Below, in pieces: positions 42,326 to 53,592 of a stretch of DNA of 64,000 bases (positions are counted from its first letter, which is position 1; each line of letters opens with the position of its first letter). The position numbers and the translations under genes were made by a program. The notes under the pieces were generated by a model. The model was not told the DNA's origin. It saw only the letters and a list, made by a program, of their open reading frames with translations, and ran no database searches. Source of the stretch: Capronia americana. Taxonomy: Eukaryota > Ascomycota > Eurotiomycetes > Chaetothyriales > Herpotrichiellaceae. The stretch lies in contig JADWQD010000002.1 of assembly GCA_016110215.1 (NCBI GenBank), positions 372,001 to 436,000 of the forward strand, read 5' to 3'.

Positions 42326-44173
42326 ATGCTACGCGGCCGCGCCACCAGACCCAAAAAGCTCAACTCCAAACAAAATGTCCAGATTTTTCGTGAGGATCAA
42401 GTTGAATCCCTTTCCGATTACGATACACAACGTTCTGCGATAGAAACCGGCGTCGAAAAGGCTGAAGAATCAGTAAGTTCCTTCACCTCTCTCCCAGCTG
42501 CCTGCCTTTTGTCGCAGTGTCCTCTTCTCCCGGCTTAGTCATCACGTATCTTGGCAAAACAAACACTCACAGTCTCGCAGGAATACCATCTTCAACAGGC
42601 CATCAAAGCGTCCGAGGTAGCCAAGACAGATGCGAAGATCAAAGATGCATACATCCCCACACCACCTACCATCGCGAGCGATGTCAAGTACGACGTCCTC
42701 TACCCGAAAGGGTTTCAGCAGCCCGCCACATACATCCGCTCGTCGGCCACAGTCGAAGACTGTGCAGGAGTTGCGTATTGTATGGACGAAGAGGATGAGC
42801 TCGCCTTGAAGCTTATCAACGGCAAGTTGCCTGCTGGCCAGGAAACATGCAGTGAAGATCAGTTCGAAGAGGTCATGAACTTTTTCGAGGAGACCGCGCA
42901 GACGAAACAACCTTTCGCTGCCGTCGATAGTCCTCCCGTCCTACCTTTAGAAGAACTCCAGGATCAGATTGATGACACCGTGCCCTCATTCGTTCGCAAC
43001 CTTTCCAGATTTATTTACGAGCACTGGCGGACACGGCGGACAGCCACGGGTAATCGTTCCTTGGCTCCTCGTCTGAAGTTCGAGACTGGTCAGGAGACCG
43101 ATGACAGCGATCCATATGTTTGCTTCCGACGGCGTGAATTGCGACAAATTCGAAAGACCAGGAATCGTGATGCTCAGAGTGCCGAGAAGCTGCGCAAGCT
43201 CCGCGTGGAGTTGGAGACCGCGAGAGGCCTGCTGTTGATGGTCAAGAGAAGAGAACAGCTTCGTAAAGAAACTCTCGAGGTTGACCGACTTGTTTTCGAA
43301 CAGCGACTGGCGCTTCGCGACACTAAGAGAAAGTTGGGCGTCAAGGGCGACGAGGATCTCCTCATCAATCAAAAGGTACGGCAAACGCTGCTCAGTCAAG
43401 GGAACATTTACTCACATCTTTCTCAGAAGCAGAAGGTCCCTCAAGGCATGACACCTAACCAAGCTGCCATCGCTCAGCAACTCAGAATGCCCATGGCACC
43501 TGGGCCTGGTCCCGAACTCCGTACTCTCGAGGATGTTGCTGCTGCCAGAGAACGTGAGATACAACGAGAAATCCAGACGAATATCGAGAAACACATCCGG
43601 TGGAATGAAGGCTTCGTTGACAAGACAATGGCGCCCCTCACCCCTGACATCCAGGATGATTATCCTTCGCCTGGGGAACATTTCCGTGAAGCAATGGCCG
43701 CGACTGAATATCTGCCAACACCTCCAGCTAGTATCTCGGATGAAGAGTCGCAAGGGTTGCCGAATGGAACCGATGTGGTCATGAAGGATGTATCGCGACC
43801 TTCGACACCTTTCCGGTACGCCAGTCCAGCAGACGAAGACACAGTCAGCCACATGCCTTCCTTCAGACGGCGAATAGGTCGTGGTGGACGAATATTAATC
43901 GATCGGAGACTGCCTCGTGCCGGGCGAGATTCCTTCCGAGAAGATGATCGATGGAGATATGACTCGCCTGATGAGGATGATTTCTCTGACGAAGAGCTGA
44001 CTTTCCCCGATCTGACTTTTGCTCGCATGTCACAGCGAGCCTACCTCATCGGCAGTAGTCGACCATCAGAAAACGCCCAGGTAATGGCAGCGAGGAAATC
44101 GCAATCCGAGACTGCCGGTCCCAGTCATTCTTCACCAGCGGGCCATACACAGCCGACCCCTGCTCCTTCTTGA
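42326..44173 (+). CDS. EPL1: Enhancer of polycomb-like protein (Epl1), NuA4 subunit
   Basis: Scaffold subunit of the NuA4/Piccolo histone H4 and H2A acetyltransferase. Exons 42326-42472, 42581-43375 and 43427-44173 give 562 residues. The second intron (43376-43426, 51 nt, GTACGG...CTCAG) has no stop and keeps frame, so retention would give 579 residues. Residues 1-50 (LRGRATRPKKLNSKQNVQIFRE) and the block YHLQQAIKASEV... YIPTP form the EPcA domain, with further conserved segments ICMDEEDE-like (YCMDEEDELAL), EDQFEEVMNFFEE and FVRNLSRFIYEHWRTRR. A helical DPYVCFRRRELRQIRKTR region follows; the C-terminus is disordered. Nuclear. The convergent gene downstream ends 283 bases away. Confidence 0.94.
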
Positions 44174-44456
44174 ATGTGCCGTTCTTGTTGTTGGATAACA
44201 ATTTTTCTTTCCGTCTCAACGAGAGCACAATTCACAAAACTCTCAGAAGGTCCGACCACCCTCGGGCTCTGTCAGTGTTCCAACAGACGCAGACGCCACA
44301 TTCTTGGCTTGTACGATGAGCTTGATCGATGGGGTTAGATTGAGAGCCCTTCGTCCGTCGACACGACAGAGCTGTTGTGTGGGTGGTGGTGACCGACTTG
44401 TACATACTAGTGAGGCCAGCGCCTCCCAATCGGAAAGATGAAATGCCTAAATTTGC

Positions 44457-46030
44457 TCATCGGCCTCTTTCCTTCCGTGCGATTTTCTTCGGTCCGGAAT
44501 TGAAGTCGTTGTCGAGTGCTCGTTTGGTCGAGCCTGAAGCAATCTCCTCTGTTTTGCCCGCAATATGGTTTTGGCACAGGCCAAGAAGCTGGTGCAAGAT
44601 CTCCTTTTCTCCGAGCCTGACCTTCAAGGCCATAGTGTATCGAGGCTCACTGCAGCCAGAATCAATCAGAGACTGCTTCGATTCAGCCATGCCCAGTGCG
44701 TTCAGTGCAGACCTGTCAGCGTGAAGGGATGTTGTGTATTCCGAGAGTCTTTTCGTGAGTACGGCTTGTAGCAGCGCGGCCTCTTTGATTGTGACAGACT
44801 CCTTGGGCTTTTTGATAGCCTCCATGCACAACGCTCGCAGAATCATGTGTAGTTGTCCGGGTATAGCATCTCCCAGGTTTCCGACATCCACTGAGGGACG
44901 AGGGATCGAATAGCCATCATCGATAATACCCAGCTCCTCAAGTTGCTCTTCACACTTCAGCCAGGCTGTGTCCTTTGTGCCGTGTTTTTTGCCGGCAACC
45001 TCGAGTAGTAGGTCATGAGAGATCTCCACGACATCATACTGAGCATAGTTATCTGTGATGTAGCCGTACATGCGGAGGAGGTCCGACCGAGGCAAGGGGC
45101 CATAGTCGTTGAATATCTGCTCGCCCACTTTGATCGGCTTGGTGGACTTCATAACGAGGTAGTCGGCTTCTTGGAAGAGACGAGCCTACATAGAACCACA
45201 AGTCAGCTTGAAGAAAGCCATCGGCTTTGACCCATACAACGCACATTATTTCGATCGGCATCTGCGTTGAGCATGTCGGCAAGAGGGACCATGCCCTTAA
45301 ACGGCTCATCTTCGTCATCTTCCTCAAACTCGTCATCGGAGTCCTTGTCTGGGTCGTTCTTCTCGTCGTCTTTGTCGAGATCGAAGGCATATGCCATAAT
45401 CAAGCTTCCAGCCATATGAGCCAGCTTGATCAACTCTGTCGTCCTTTCAGACTCGTTTTGGCCAGCCACGACGAACAGCTCAGGGTGTGAGAGCATGACT
45501 GGGAATATGGTTTGTTTCCAGTTTTCTTCGGCTTGATCTCGTCCAATCTTGCTGATTACGGCGCTCGCTTGCAACGCCTCAACTTCTGCTTTGTTCCAAA
45601 ACATCAGACTGTCGAAGGTGGTCGGGAGTACTTTGAAGTAAGGAAACCATGTCGACCTCTCTTTCTGGAGGTATTCGTATATGATGGTGACTATCAGTGG
45701 CGGCCATGCTCCTGTCTCCTTGAGAGGCTCAATTACCGAAGAGGGAAGGCTGGAGGTGGTGGTTGCAAGCACAAGAGATTTAGGAATAGCGAACAGTTCT
45801 TCGTCTTCTGCGATGTCCTCACTGGCGACTAAAGAGGATGGTCAGCAGCTGGCTTGCAGTCAAGAGACAGAAGCCGTACCAGCTCCTCTTCCTGCATTGT
45901 CACTTCTTAGATCCTTCAGTCGAACTTTTGAACTTAATCGAGTCCCGTCGGCTGATTTGAACCATTCGACGAATTCAGTGGTCGCCTGGGCGAAGTCGTG
46001 GGGATCAACAGGCTTTAGCGACTCTGCCAT
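44457..46030 (-). CDS. SET-domain ribosomal lysine methyltransferase (Rkm4/SETD6-like)
   Basis: Three exons, 46030-45880, 45828-45245 and 45185-44457, 487 residues; introns of 51 and 59 nt. The SET domain is split by a long insertion, as usual in this class. The start region (VASEDIAEDEELFAIPKS), the post-insert motif GMVPLADMLNADADRNNARLF and the catalytic-tyrosine motif EQIFNDYGPLPRSDLLRMYGY are clear. A very acidic patch (DKDDEKNDPDKDSDDEFEEDD) sits inside the domain. The C-terminal Rubisco-LSMT-like substrate-binding region follows (TKDTAWLKCEEQL onward). Yeast Rkm4 methylates ribosomal protein L42 and SETD6 methylates other proteins; the substrate here is inferred to be ribosomal. The C-terminus is basic and may be a nuclear signal. 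Confidence 0.9.
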
Positions 46031-47159
46031 AGTCAGAGAGCGTCGGCGACAAAGAAAAAAATCTCCTTGAATTTATTGTGCAAAGAAATGAATGAGAGGC
46101 AATGCTGGATGGAGAGAATGCATAGTGGGATGAGGGAATGGCTGATCGCAAGGCCAAGGCCGGATTAAGCTGTGCTCAACTCCGATTGGCTGTTGACTTC
46201 CACCGCGACTGTTCTCCATTCGCACCAAATGATTATTTACCTGTCCAAGCAGCACACAGCAGATTGACGACGCCGTACACGATGCAGAGGATGAAAACCT
46301 CCGTAATACCACTCTGAAAGAACATCACAGAGCAGCCTAGCGGGCAAGACCTTCTCGCTCTTGTTGGATGCGTGCCAACGCGACCAAGTTTGGTGGCATC
46401 TCGTCTCCATCCTTATTGTCTGCAACTTGGAATATTGGTATCTGGCGCTGACATTGTTGTCTGTTCTATTTCCCCGGTTTGCTGCCGACTTGACGCCTTC
46501 CCACCTGACAAAGTCCCCAAAGACTTTTTGGTTCAGAGATGCAACCTGACCAATAACAAAACTCAGTGCCGCTCCCGAACTGCCAAGCCAAGACCCCTTT
46601 TCATCTGAGACTCCTAGTGTTCCATCATTCATATGCTGCCCCATTCACCCTGTGCGAGGCGCGTTCCGACACAGCAAAATCCGGGGTAGACACCTGCCTA
46701 CCAAGAGCCTTTACCAGCCAGAAGTCCTTTCCAAGCCTTCCAAGAACTCTTGACTGTTTGGGATCTGCCGCTCATCACCAGTGAGTGATTTTGATCGGCC
46801 TGGTCCCAGAGTTAAATCGCCTCTTTGGCACTTCCTGACTCGCTGGGTCTGAAGCTGGATATGTTGCGGATCTTGCAGGCCTGCCGGCTGGCTGTTGATG
46901 GGCGCCTCCCCCTCGCATCCCAAGGCTGTGGGACTCATTGAGGTCTGTTCAAAAGGAGTTGATAGTAGGAAGCAAGACTGAACTTCCAACTCCTCCTTCT
47001 GCCATTTTCTTCTTGACTTGTCTGTCTGTGATTTCTCTTTGCCCTCATACCGCTTATAGGTGTCTACTATATAAGGCCACAGACCTCTGACTGTCAAAAA
47101 CGACATAACAATCCCACTGATAACCTTCAGCAAACGGGGCATTCCTCACCACCTCCGAA
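46031..47159. promoter_or_regulatory. Divergent promoter region, SET methyltransferase / acetate transporter
   Basis: About 1.1 kb between divergent ATGs. On the minus strand from 46325 to 46241 a 28-codon stretch (MFFQSGITEVFILCIVYGV then VNLLCAAWTG) looks like a membrane segment and runs straight into a GTAAAT donor. It might be an exon of a small unannotated protein, but the other exons were not found. Confidence 0.4.
46185..46189 (-). promoter_or_regulatory. CCAAT-box candidate
   Basis: CCAAT on the minus strand (ATTGG on plus), about 155 bases upstream of the SET gene ATG. The spacing fits Hap/CBC binding, but a five-base match is weak alone. Confidence 0.3.
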
Positions 47160-48235
47160 ATGGCAGCTCGTGGCTTCGAGATCTCAGGCCCACTCCAACG
47201 CTCGCGTTCGAACAACTACTACAAACCTCCGACTCAAACCTCCTATGAGACCGACTTCTACATCGACGAGAAGCTTGGTTATCAGACCCAAACCACCACC
47301 ATCCCTGCATTGAATACGAGGAGGGATCCCACAGCAACGACAACCGCACCACTCCCGCCCCTCCCGATCCCTCCGCCGCCCAAGTTTGAAGACGCCAGCA
47401 TGGTTTCCATCCCCGCGGACATGTTCGACCGTATGTTCCTGCGGGCACAGGATCAGGCTAAGACCGAGGTTGGAAGCGGCGGACCTCATCATAGACAGTT
47501 CGCGAACCCGACGCCCTTGAGCATCGTCGGTTTCCTCCTCGCATTGAGTCCATTGAGCTGCGACCTGATGGGCTGGCGAGGCGCTGGTGGGAATGGAGCT
47601 GCGTCGATGTAAGTTGCTTTCTCCCCTCTTCCTGCCCACTGTTCCGTCCGACTGACGATTCGATCTTTCACAGTGGGGCATACTTTTTCATCGGTGGCCT
47701 CCTGATGCTTCTCGGGGGCCTCCTCGAATATATCGCCGGCCCCGCCAACACGTTTCCCTTCGTGGTCTTCGCTTCCTTTGGCGGCTTCTGGCTGTCCTAT
47801 GGCGCCACTTTACTCCCTTTCTTCAACGCCTTTGGGGCGTATTCACCTTCCACCGACGATGACGATATCACCCTGGGTCTAGCATCGCGGGGCTTTAACG
47901 CCTCCTTCGGGTTCTTCATGCTTTTCATGGCATTGCTATGCCTTGTATATTTAGTATGTGCTTTACGTACAAACGCTGTATTTTGCGTCATCTTTGCGGG
48001 CTTGTTCGTGGGTTTCATCTTCCTCACCGCAACGTTCTGGTTCGTCGCGGAGGGAGATGCTACTGCGAGCAGGACGTTGTACCTTGGTGGGGCGAGTTTC
48101 TTCCTGAGCTGCATGGCTGGCTGGTACTTGTTGTTCGCGCTGTTGTTTATTGCAGTGGACTTCCCGCTTCGATTGCCGTTGGTGGACCTTGGTGGATGGG
48201 TTAAAGGCTACGAGGAGAAGAAGAAAGCTTTTTGA
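47160..48235 (+). CDS. Gpr1/Fun34/YaaH-family acetate transporter
   Basis: Two exons, 47160-47608 and 47674-48235, 336 residues; the 65-nt intron has a GACTGACG branch. The N-terminal 110 residues are hydrophilic with a poly-proline stretch and lie in the cytosol. The family motif reads NPTPLSIVGFLLALSPLSC. Six membrane segments follow, with GAYFFIGGLLMLLGGLLEYI, NTFPFVVFASFGGFWLSYG and RTNAVFCVIFAGLFVGFIF typical of Ato/AcpA proteins, plasma-membrane carriers of acetate and other monocarboxylates or ammonium. The narrow residue of the channel motif is conserved enough for function to be likely. Regulation by carbon source is known in the family, not seen here. Confidence 0.9.
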
Positions 48236-49214
48236 CGGGACACGATGTCCGTGATGCGACCTGAAGCAATACCCGGATTTGACCGGCCTTGGACGATGCA
48301 TGAAGCAACAAATGTAACAGTGAGGGAACATACAAAAATGATCTGCAGCCTCTCGGAGGAAAATTCTACGTGGCAGGATGTAACAATACAATGCACTGGT
48401 TCAACCAAAACACACATCGGCGCGAGGGCACGTTCAAAGAGCGATTCACTGTTGAGGTTTGCAAGAGGATTCTGCATGTCGCAGCATGTACGGAGTACCC
48501 AGGCTCACCAGGCTTGTGGCGAAGACCAGAATTCCACTTATGCACTCCGTACACCCCAACCTTATGTACGAGTTCTCGCTCATAGCGACCTCTTGAATTC
48601 CTGTCGCCTACGATACCCGCTTAAACTGACGGTCTTGCTGCTGACTTCTAGTTCGCGGACGACCAACCTGACCATATGCGCGGCCGTAATTGGCTTCCTT
48701 CACCCTTGACTCACTCGGTGCTCATTGAACCAATCCGCACGTCAGAGCCTCGAGGCAACTTTTCTTACACAGTCCCGACACTCATATCTGATTCTCTGCA
48801 ACAGGAAAGAAAAAAGAGTCGGCGCGAATTAGAACACCCATTCGCTCCGCCTATACGAGTCTGCACGTCGACCACAATATACCGAGTTCGTCGAATAACA
48901 AGTATCTTACAAGGCGGGTTAGGCTCTGGCTCTCGATTTCTCATCCGCCTTGCGCGTAGCCTTCCCACGCACCACCTTGTCACGGCGTCAACACTAGGAC
49001 ACTCAAGATCCAAGGCGATCTAGTGCCAGAGCAGCCAAAAACTGGTGTCGACAAGGCCACTGTTGGAGGCTCCGAAGAAGCCATTGTCTAATCGGCAATC
49101 CCGACTCGAAGAGCGGCAATTTCAAGGAAGAATATTTTCCTTTCCTTAAGAAAAGCTACCAAGCATTATATTGGCATCCACCACGCCCTCCCCTCTCCCA
49201 CCTCCCCTTTCACC
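48236..49214. other. Intergenic region before KAE1
   Basis: Nearly 1 kb. Overlapping short frames show no family resemblance. Holds the transporter terminator and the KAE1 promoter. Confidence 0.5.
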
Positions 49215-50348
49215 ATGCCCATAGCCCTCGGGCTGGAAGGCTCCGCCAACAAACTCGGCGTCGGACTTATCTACCACTCGGGCGTTCCGAACTCCACAAC
49301 CCACCCGTCCAAGCAATCTCAACATCAACCTCAACCACAACCCGAAGTCCGCATCCTCTCCAACATACGACACACGTATCACGCGCCCCCTGGCGCGGGC
49401 TTCCTCCCCAAGGACACGGCGCTCCACCACCGCAGCCATGTGACGTCTCTCGTTCTCCAAGCCCTTCAGGAAGCCAACATCAGCCCCGACGATCTAGACT
49501 GCATATGCTACACGCGCGGGCCCGGGATGGGGGCTCCGCTGCAGAGCGTCGCGCTCGCGGCACGGACGCTGGCCCTGCTGTGGAACAAGCCTCTCGTCGG
49601 CGTCAACCACTGCATAGGCCACATCGAGATGGGCCGGAGCATCACGGGCGCGACCAACCCGGTCGTCCTGTACGTCTCGGGCGGCAACACGCAGGTGATC
49701 GCGTACTCGATGCAGCGGTACCGTATCTTCGGCGAGACGCTGGACATCGCCGTCGGGAACACGCTCGACCGGTTCGCCCGCACGCTGGCCATCCCCAACG
49801 ATCCAGCGCCGGGGTATAACATCGAGCAGCTAGCCAAGGCGGCAGCGAGCGGTCGCTGCGGCCGGCCGCCCATCCTGGTGGACCTGCCCTACGCGGTGAA
49901 GGGCATGGATTGTTCGTTCAGCGGCATCCTCGCGCGGGTCGACGAGCTGGCGCTCTCGTGCCTCCGTGAGAAGCTCATCGATCCCGCCACGGGGTTGAAA
50001 GTCACGCCCGAGGATCTGTGCTTCAGCCTACAGGAGACGGTCTTTGCGATGCTGGTCGAAATCACGGAGCGCGCCATGGCACATGTGGGCTCTGCCCAGG
50101 TCCTCATCGTTGGCGGGGTGGGCTGCAACGAGCGGCTGCAGGAGATGATGGGGCTGATGGCGCGGTCGCGGGGCGGCGACGTCTACGCGACCGATGAGCG
50201 GTTTTGTATCGACAATGGTATTATGATCGCTCATGCTGGGCTGTTGGAGTTCTTGAGCGGGGACAAGAAGGGTATGAAGCTCGAAGAGAGCACGTGTACA
50301 CAGAGGTTCAGGACGGATGATGTGTTCGTGAGGTGGAGGGACGACTGA
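49215..50348 (+). CDS. KAE1: tRNA N6-adenosine threonylcarbamoyltransferase Kae1 (OSGEP)
   Basis: Catalytic subunit of the KEOPS/EKC complex, which makes t6A37 on ANN-decoding tRNAs; cytosolic and nuclear. Single exon, 377 residues. The ASKHA-fold motifs are intact: GLEGSANKLGVGLI at the N-terminus, TRGPGMGAPLQSV, and metal ligands His132 and His136 in VNHCIGHIEMG. The phosphate loop VLYVSGGNTQVIAY is followed by GNTLDRFAR and the late motif VGGVGCNERLQEMM. It differs from the mitochondrial paralog Qri7, which would carry a targeting sequence. A His/Gln/Pro-rich insertion (residues 30-50) is the only deviation. Third positions are much more GC-rich than in the neighbours. Confidence 0.96.
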   Translation: MPIALGLEGSANKLGVGLIYHSGVPNSTTHPSKQSQHQPQPQPEVRILSNIRHTYHAPPGAGFLPKDTALHHRSHVTSLVLQALQEANISPDDLDCICYTRGPGMGAPLQSVALAARTLALLWNKPLVGVNHCIGHIEMGRSITGATNPVVLYVSGGNTQVIAYSMQRYRIFGETLDIAVGNTLDRFARTLAIPNDPAPGYNIEQLAKAAASGRCGRPPILVDLPYAVKGMDCSFSGILARVDELALSCLREKLIDPATGLKVTPEDLCFSLQETVFAMLVEITERAMAHVGSAQVLIVGGVGCNERLQEMMGLMARSRGGDVYATDERFCIDNGIMIAHAGLLEFLSGDKKGMKLEESTCTQRFRTDDVFVRWRDD

Positions 50349-50740
50349 CTCGGAGCGGACTTGAGATTAATTGACATGACCAATGAACGAGGGATGAAAT
50401 AAAACTGGGCGATTGATGACCAAATAAAACAAACTCTGTTGTTGACTATGTCAAGAAGAGCAGAGAGGTTTTGTCCCGTTCTATCAAATCCCAAAGAGCT
50501 CCCGTGTTCTATTCGTAGGCGGTCATTTCGGAGTTGACATATGCAAGATTTGCTGTCATTATGCCCGCGACGTCGAAAAAGTCAATGCGACTGACTCGAT
50601 ATGATCGGGGCTAGACTGGACATCCTCATCGCATTCCATTCGTCATGGAGTCGTCAATACCCAGCGAAGTCATGGAGGCCGACACATATCCCCCAAGTCG
50701 CTGTAAAAACAACAATTTGAGTTCGAAACTCGTATTGTTG
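50349..50740. other. Convergent intergenic region
   Basis: About 390 bases between the convergent ends of KAE1 and the AMPK beta gene. Contains AT-rich sequence near 50395-50430 that may hold polyadenylation signals. No gene is seen. Confidence 0.45.
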
Positions 50741-52390
50741 CTACTGTTGATCGATCTGGATCGCCTTCGGTACAGGCTTGAACGAGATCGTGGTCACATA
50801 CTGTACGGGATCAGCACTTATCAAGGCTCCGTTGGGAAATCTAAACGCACCTTCTTCTTATACCTCGTAGTAACACTTGTCGCAAGAACCCCATTCTTCA
50901 CACTGCTCGTCATCAGGTGATTTAAAACGGTATGATTCGGCAATGTCAAGACGCTGTTATCGTCCTTGACCGGCAAAATACCGTTCAAAATCGACCTGCT
51001 GAGAAAGAGTGGCAGAGCCGGTGGATGGCCGAACTCGGAGATACATGCAGATGCTGCCTTGTACTTTGGTTCTTCTTCGTCCAAGTCGATGTCGACCAAG
51101 TAAGGTGGAACGAGTTGACGCCAGTCACCTGCTGGGATCTCTTCGAGTTGAGGATCAGCGAAGCCCGGGTCCTCGGGGGTTTGCTGGCCGGAGGTGGCTT
51201 GTTCGCTTTGTTCCTCGGGCGCAAGAAGAGCAGTCGACCTGGTTCCCGGTTGTGCGCTTTCTCGACGTGGCTTAGAGATGTCCTCAGTCGCGATCTCGAT
51301 GTAGTTGACAAGGAAATTGTTGAAGTCGACGGCGGTGGGCAGTTCTGAGCTGGTGACCATTTCGCCATCCACCACGAACTTGAGATGATGGGTCCCAGAA
51401 GGAAGGTTGATGGTGGTAAACATGCCACGACCATCTTTTCTGTAACATGGAGTCAGTGAACCTTACAGATGTGGGCGAAATAGGCAATTCTCTCCATATA
51501 GGGCAACATCCCCGGGTTGGTATGGACGTGGTCAAGATTGAAACACCCATCCGAGACATCGAACAAAGAAAAGCGGCATACCTCGGATGTAGTCTATATT
51601 TCTTTTCCCAATTGGCAAAAGTACCCGTCACGTAGACCTTGTTACCACCTTGGTTCCACTCGATGACTGTGGGCGTAGTCTGGGTGGTGGATTGAACTGC
51701 GTAAGGCTGCAGCTCATCACCAACCTCGTCCTCCGACTGCGTGTTAGTGCTCAACATGGAACTCCTTCGTCTTATGTGGGGCTCTGCGATGGCAAGTGGG
51801 CCATCGCTCTCAAAGAGAGGCACATCGGCATCGCTGCTCTTGTCTACTGGCAGCAACGTAGGAGAGTCGGGGATAGGTACGTCGGCGATGGGAAGAGGAA
51901 GACGAGGCGGGCGAAGTTGAGCAACAGGGGCGTATCGTCGGTCGTCGTAGGGCTGACTGTGGGCAATAGGTCGCTCGTCAAAACGATCCTCGTCCTGCTT
52001 GCTCTTCGAGATGGGCACATCCAGAGGAGTGGCAGGTTGTGGGACAGCGAGCGGTTGTTGAGGGGGCGGTTGAGGCTTGGGCCGATATTCCAACTCATTC
52101 TTCTTCTCCTTTGACGTCCTCGAGGATGACCTCTCTATCCGTCCGGACTTGACACTGTCAGGAGAAGCGGCTTGTAGATATTGCTGCAGCTGGGGCTTCT
52201 CGAGATGTTGGGAAGTGGTTTGAGCAACAGCGGTGTCCTTGGTAGCAGCAGCATCGACGAGTGCGCCTCGACCCTGAGAAAGGGCTTGAATCGAGATTCG
52301 ACGATTAATTTTGCGGTCTTTCTCGGCTTGAGGTGTCCCAGACCTGGACCCCGAGCTCTTCTTATCTTCAGAAGACTGTTGATTGCCCAT
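50741..52390 (-). CDS. AMPK/Snf1 kinase beta subunit (Gal83/Sip2-like)
   Basis: Scaffold of the Snf1 kinase complex that bridges the catalytic and gamma subunits and fixes location. Exons 52390-51582, 51439-50851 and 50800-50741, 485 residues; the first intron is long (142 nt) for this window. MGNQQSSEDKK is a good N-myristoylation signal. Residues 10-235 are disordered with RRxS-type phosphosites (HIRRRSSM). The glycogen-binding module follows (about 236-330: TVIEWNQGGNKVYVTGTFANW and LPSGTHHLKFVVDGE). The C-terminal association domain runs DWRQLVPPYLVD, TLPNHTVLNHLMTSSVKN and TTRYKKKYVTTISFKPV. The second splice is confirmed by the last segment. Confidence 0.93.
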
Positions 52391-52893
52391 CGTGACGGTT
52401 ATGCTGCGGAAATCTCAAGATGTCGTGCGACACAGTTTCTTCGGGAATGGCCGGTTGGGGAACGGAGGGAAGAACGACCGTCAGGGAGATAGGAAGTCGG
52501 AGCGAAATTTGGTAGGCTCCAGGTGAATGAGCATGTATACAGATACTGCGAGATAGCAAAGAGTTGTAAGCCAAATCGACCGACTTTGACTTTGTGGAAA
52601 TGAATCCGAGCTCCGGTGACGTTGAGGTTAAGCCCTCGAGGCAAGATCGAAGGGGGGGTAAAGAGAGGCTGAACTGACCTCGAGATGATGGGTGGGCGCT
52701 TAACTCGTAGTTAGGCCATTAAAAGAGAGCCTAATTCCAGGAACAATTGCGGGGAGAAGGCGTCATTGTTGGCTGACTTGCGGCTCAACACGGGCGGTAA
52801 ACATTCACCTGGCTGAACCACTGCACCATTACCACTACTGCGACCCGAGAGGTAGTCGCTCCAGTGCATCATGATTCACCAAACACTCTGACG
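52391..52893. promoter_or_regulatory. Divergent promoter region, AMPK beta / membrane protein
   Basis: About 500 bases between divergent start codons. No gene or strong core promoter motif seen. Confidence 0.4.
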
Positions 52894-53580
52894 ATGAATA
52901 CTACCGCCACCGGCTCAGCTTGGGTTCATGTGTTCGCCCTGTCATATACCGCGTTCTCTGCGGCAACAACAGCCCTCTACTACGCGCTCTATCCTATCGT
53001 CCGACTGTTGGTGGTGCTATGGTACATTCTAGCCTCTCTATCCAGTCCGTTTGTATACATCGCTGGAGTGGTGATAAACATCGCGTCAATTCCATGGCGA
53101 ATATTCGCAGCTTTCGAGGTGTGTGGCCCAAATAACACCTCAAATCTGCAGGAACTGATATCTACTGTACAGCCACTCTGGTACTTCCTCGGTAGCGCAG
53201 CCTTCATAGGCCTGTTACTCGCACTAGTCTTACACTTCACCCTCCACGCCGTCGTCGTTGTCTTCCGCATGGACAAGCAACCCGATCCGAAGCCGATCCC
53301 ACCTAGAGGCCATGATGCGATATCGTACAGAAAAGCAAGAGAAGAGAAGCGAAGGAGACAGCTTGAGGAACAACAAAGACTGGCCACCCAAGCTAAACTG
53401 ATTGCCTCACAACCGCTTTTGCAGGAGGTCGTGCGGGAAGCCAGGAAAATGCCATTGACCACGTCGCCAGGTCCGTTGAGCCCGGTCAGTCCCACAAACA
53501 CCCTTCCCGCACGGCCAGGGCTGTTGCAGGAGACGATTCTGGAACATAGCGAGGAGGATGACGATGACTCGGTTTTTTGA
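52894..53580 (+). CDS. Uncharacterised membrane protein
   Basis: Single-exon protein of 228 residues with no family I recognise. Three hydrophobic segments are visible: residues about 8-30 (VHVFALSYTAFSAATTALYY), 31-68 (LLVVLWYILASLSS, then VYIAGVVINIASIPW, probably one or two helices) and 95-118 (WYFLGSAAFIGLLLALVLHF). The C-terminal half is hydrophilic, with a basic helix or coiled coil (YRKAREEKRRRQLEEQQ) and an acidic end EEDDDDSVF. NTS at about residue 80 could be glycosylated if luminal. The ATG at 52894 was preferred over a GTG ten codons earlier. Its stop lies only 12 bases from the stop of the convergent Coq8 gene. Function unknown. Confidence 0.8.
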   Translation: MNTTATGSAWVHVFALSYTAFSAATTALYYALYPIVRLLVVLWYILASLSSPFVYIAGVVINIASIPWRIFAAFEVCGPNNTSNLQELISTVQPLWYFLGSAAFIGLLLALVLHFTLHAVVVVFRMDKQPDPKPIPPRGHDAISYRKAREEKRRRQLEEQQRLATQAKLIASQPLLQEVVREARKMPLTTSPGPLSPVSPTNTLPARPGLLQETILEHSEEDDDDSVF

Positions 53581-53592
53581 GCCCACGGGTCA

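Noticed and set aside
53122..53154. 33-nt GT..AG segment inside the membrane-protein gene
   Set aside because: Keeps frame but is shorter than any supported intron here (minimum 45 nt) and lacks a branch site.
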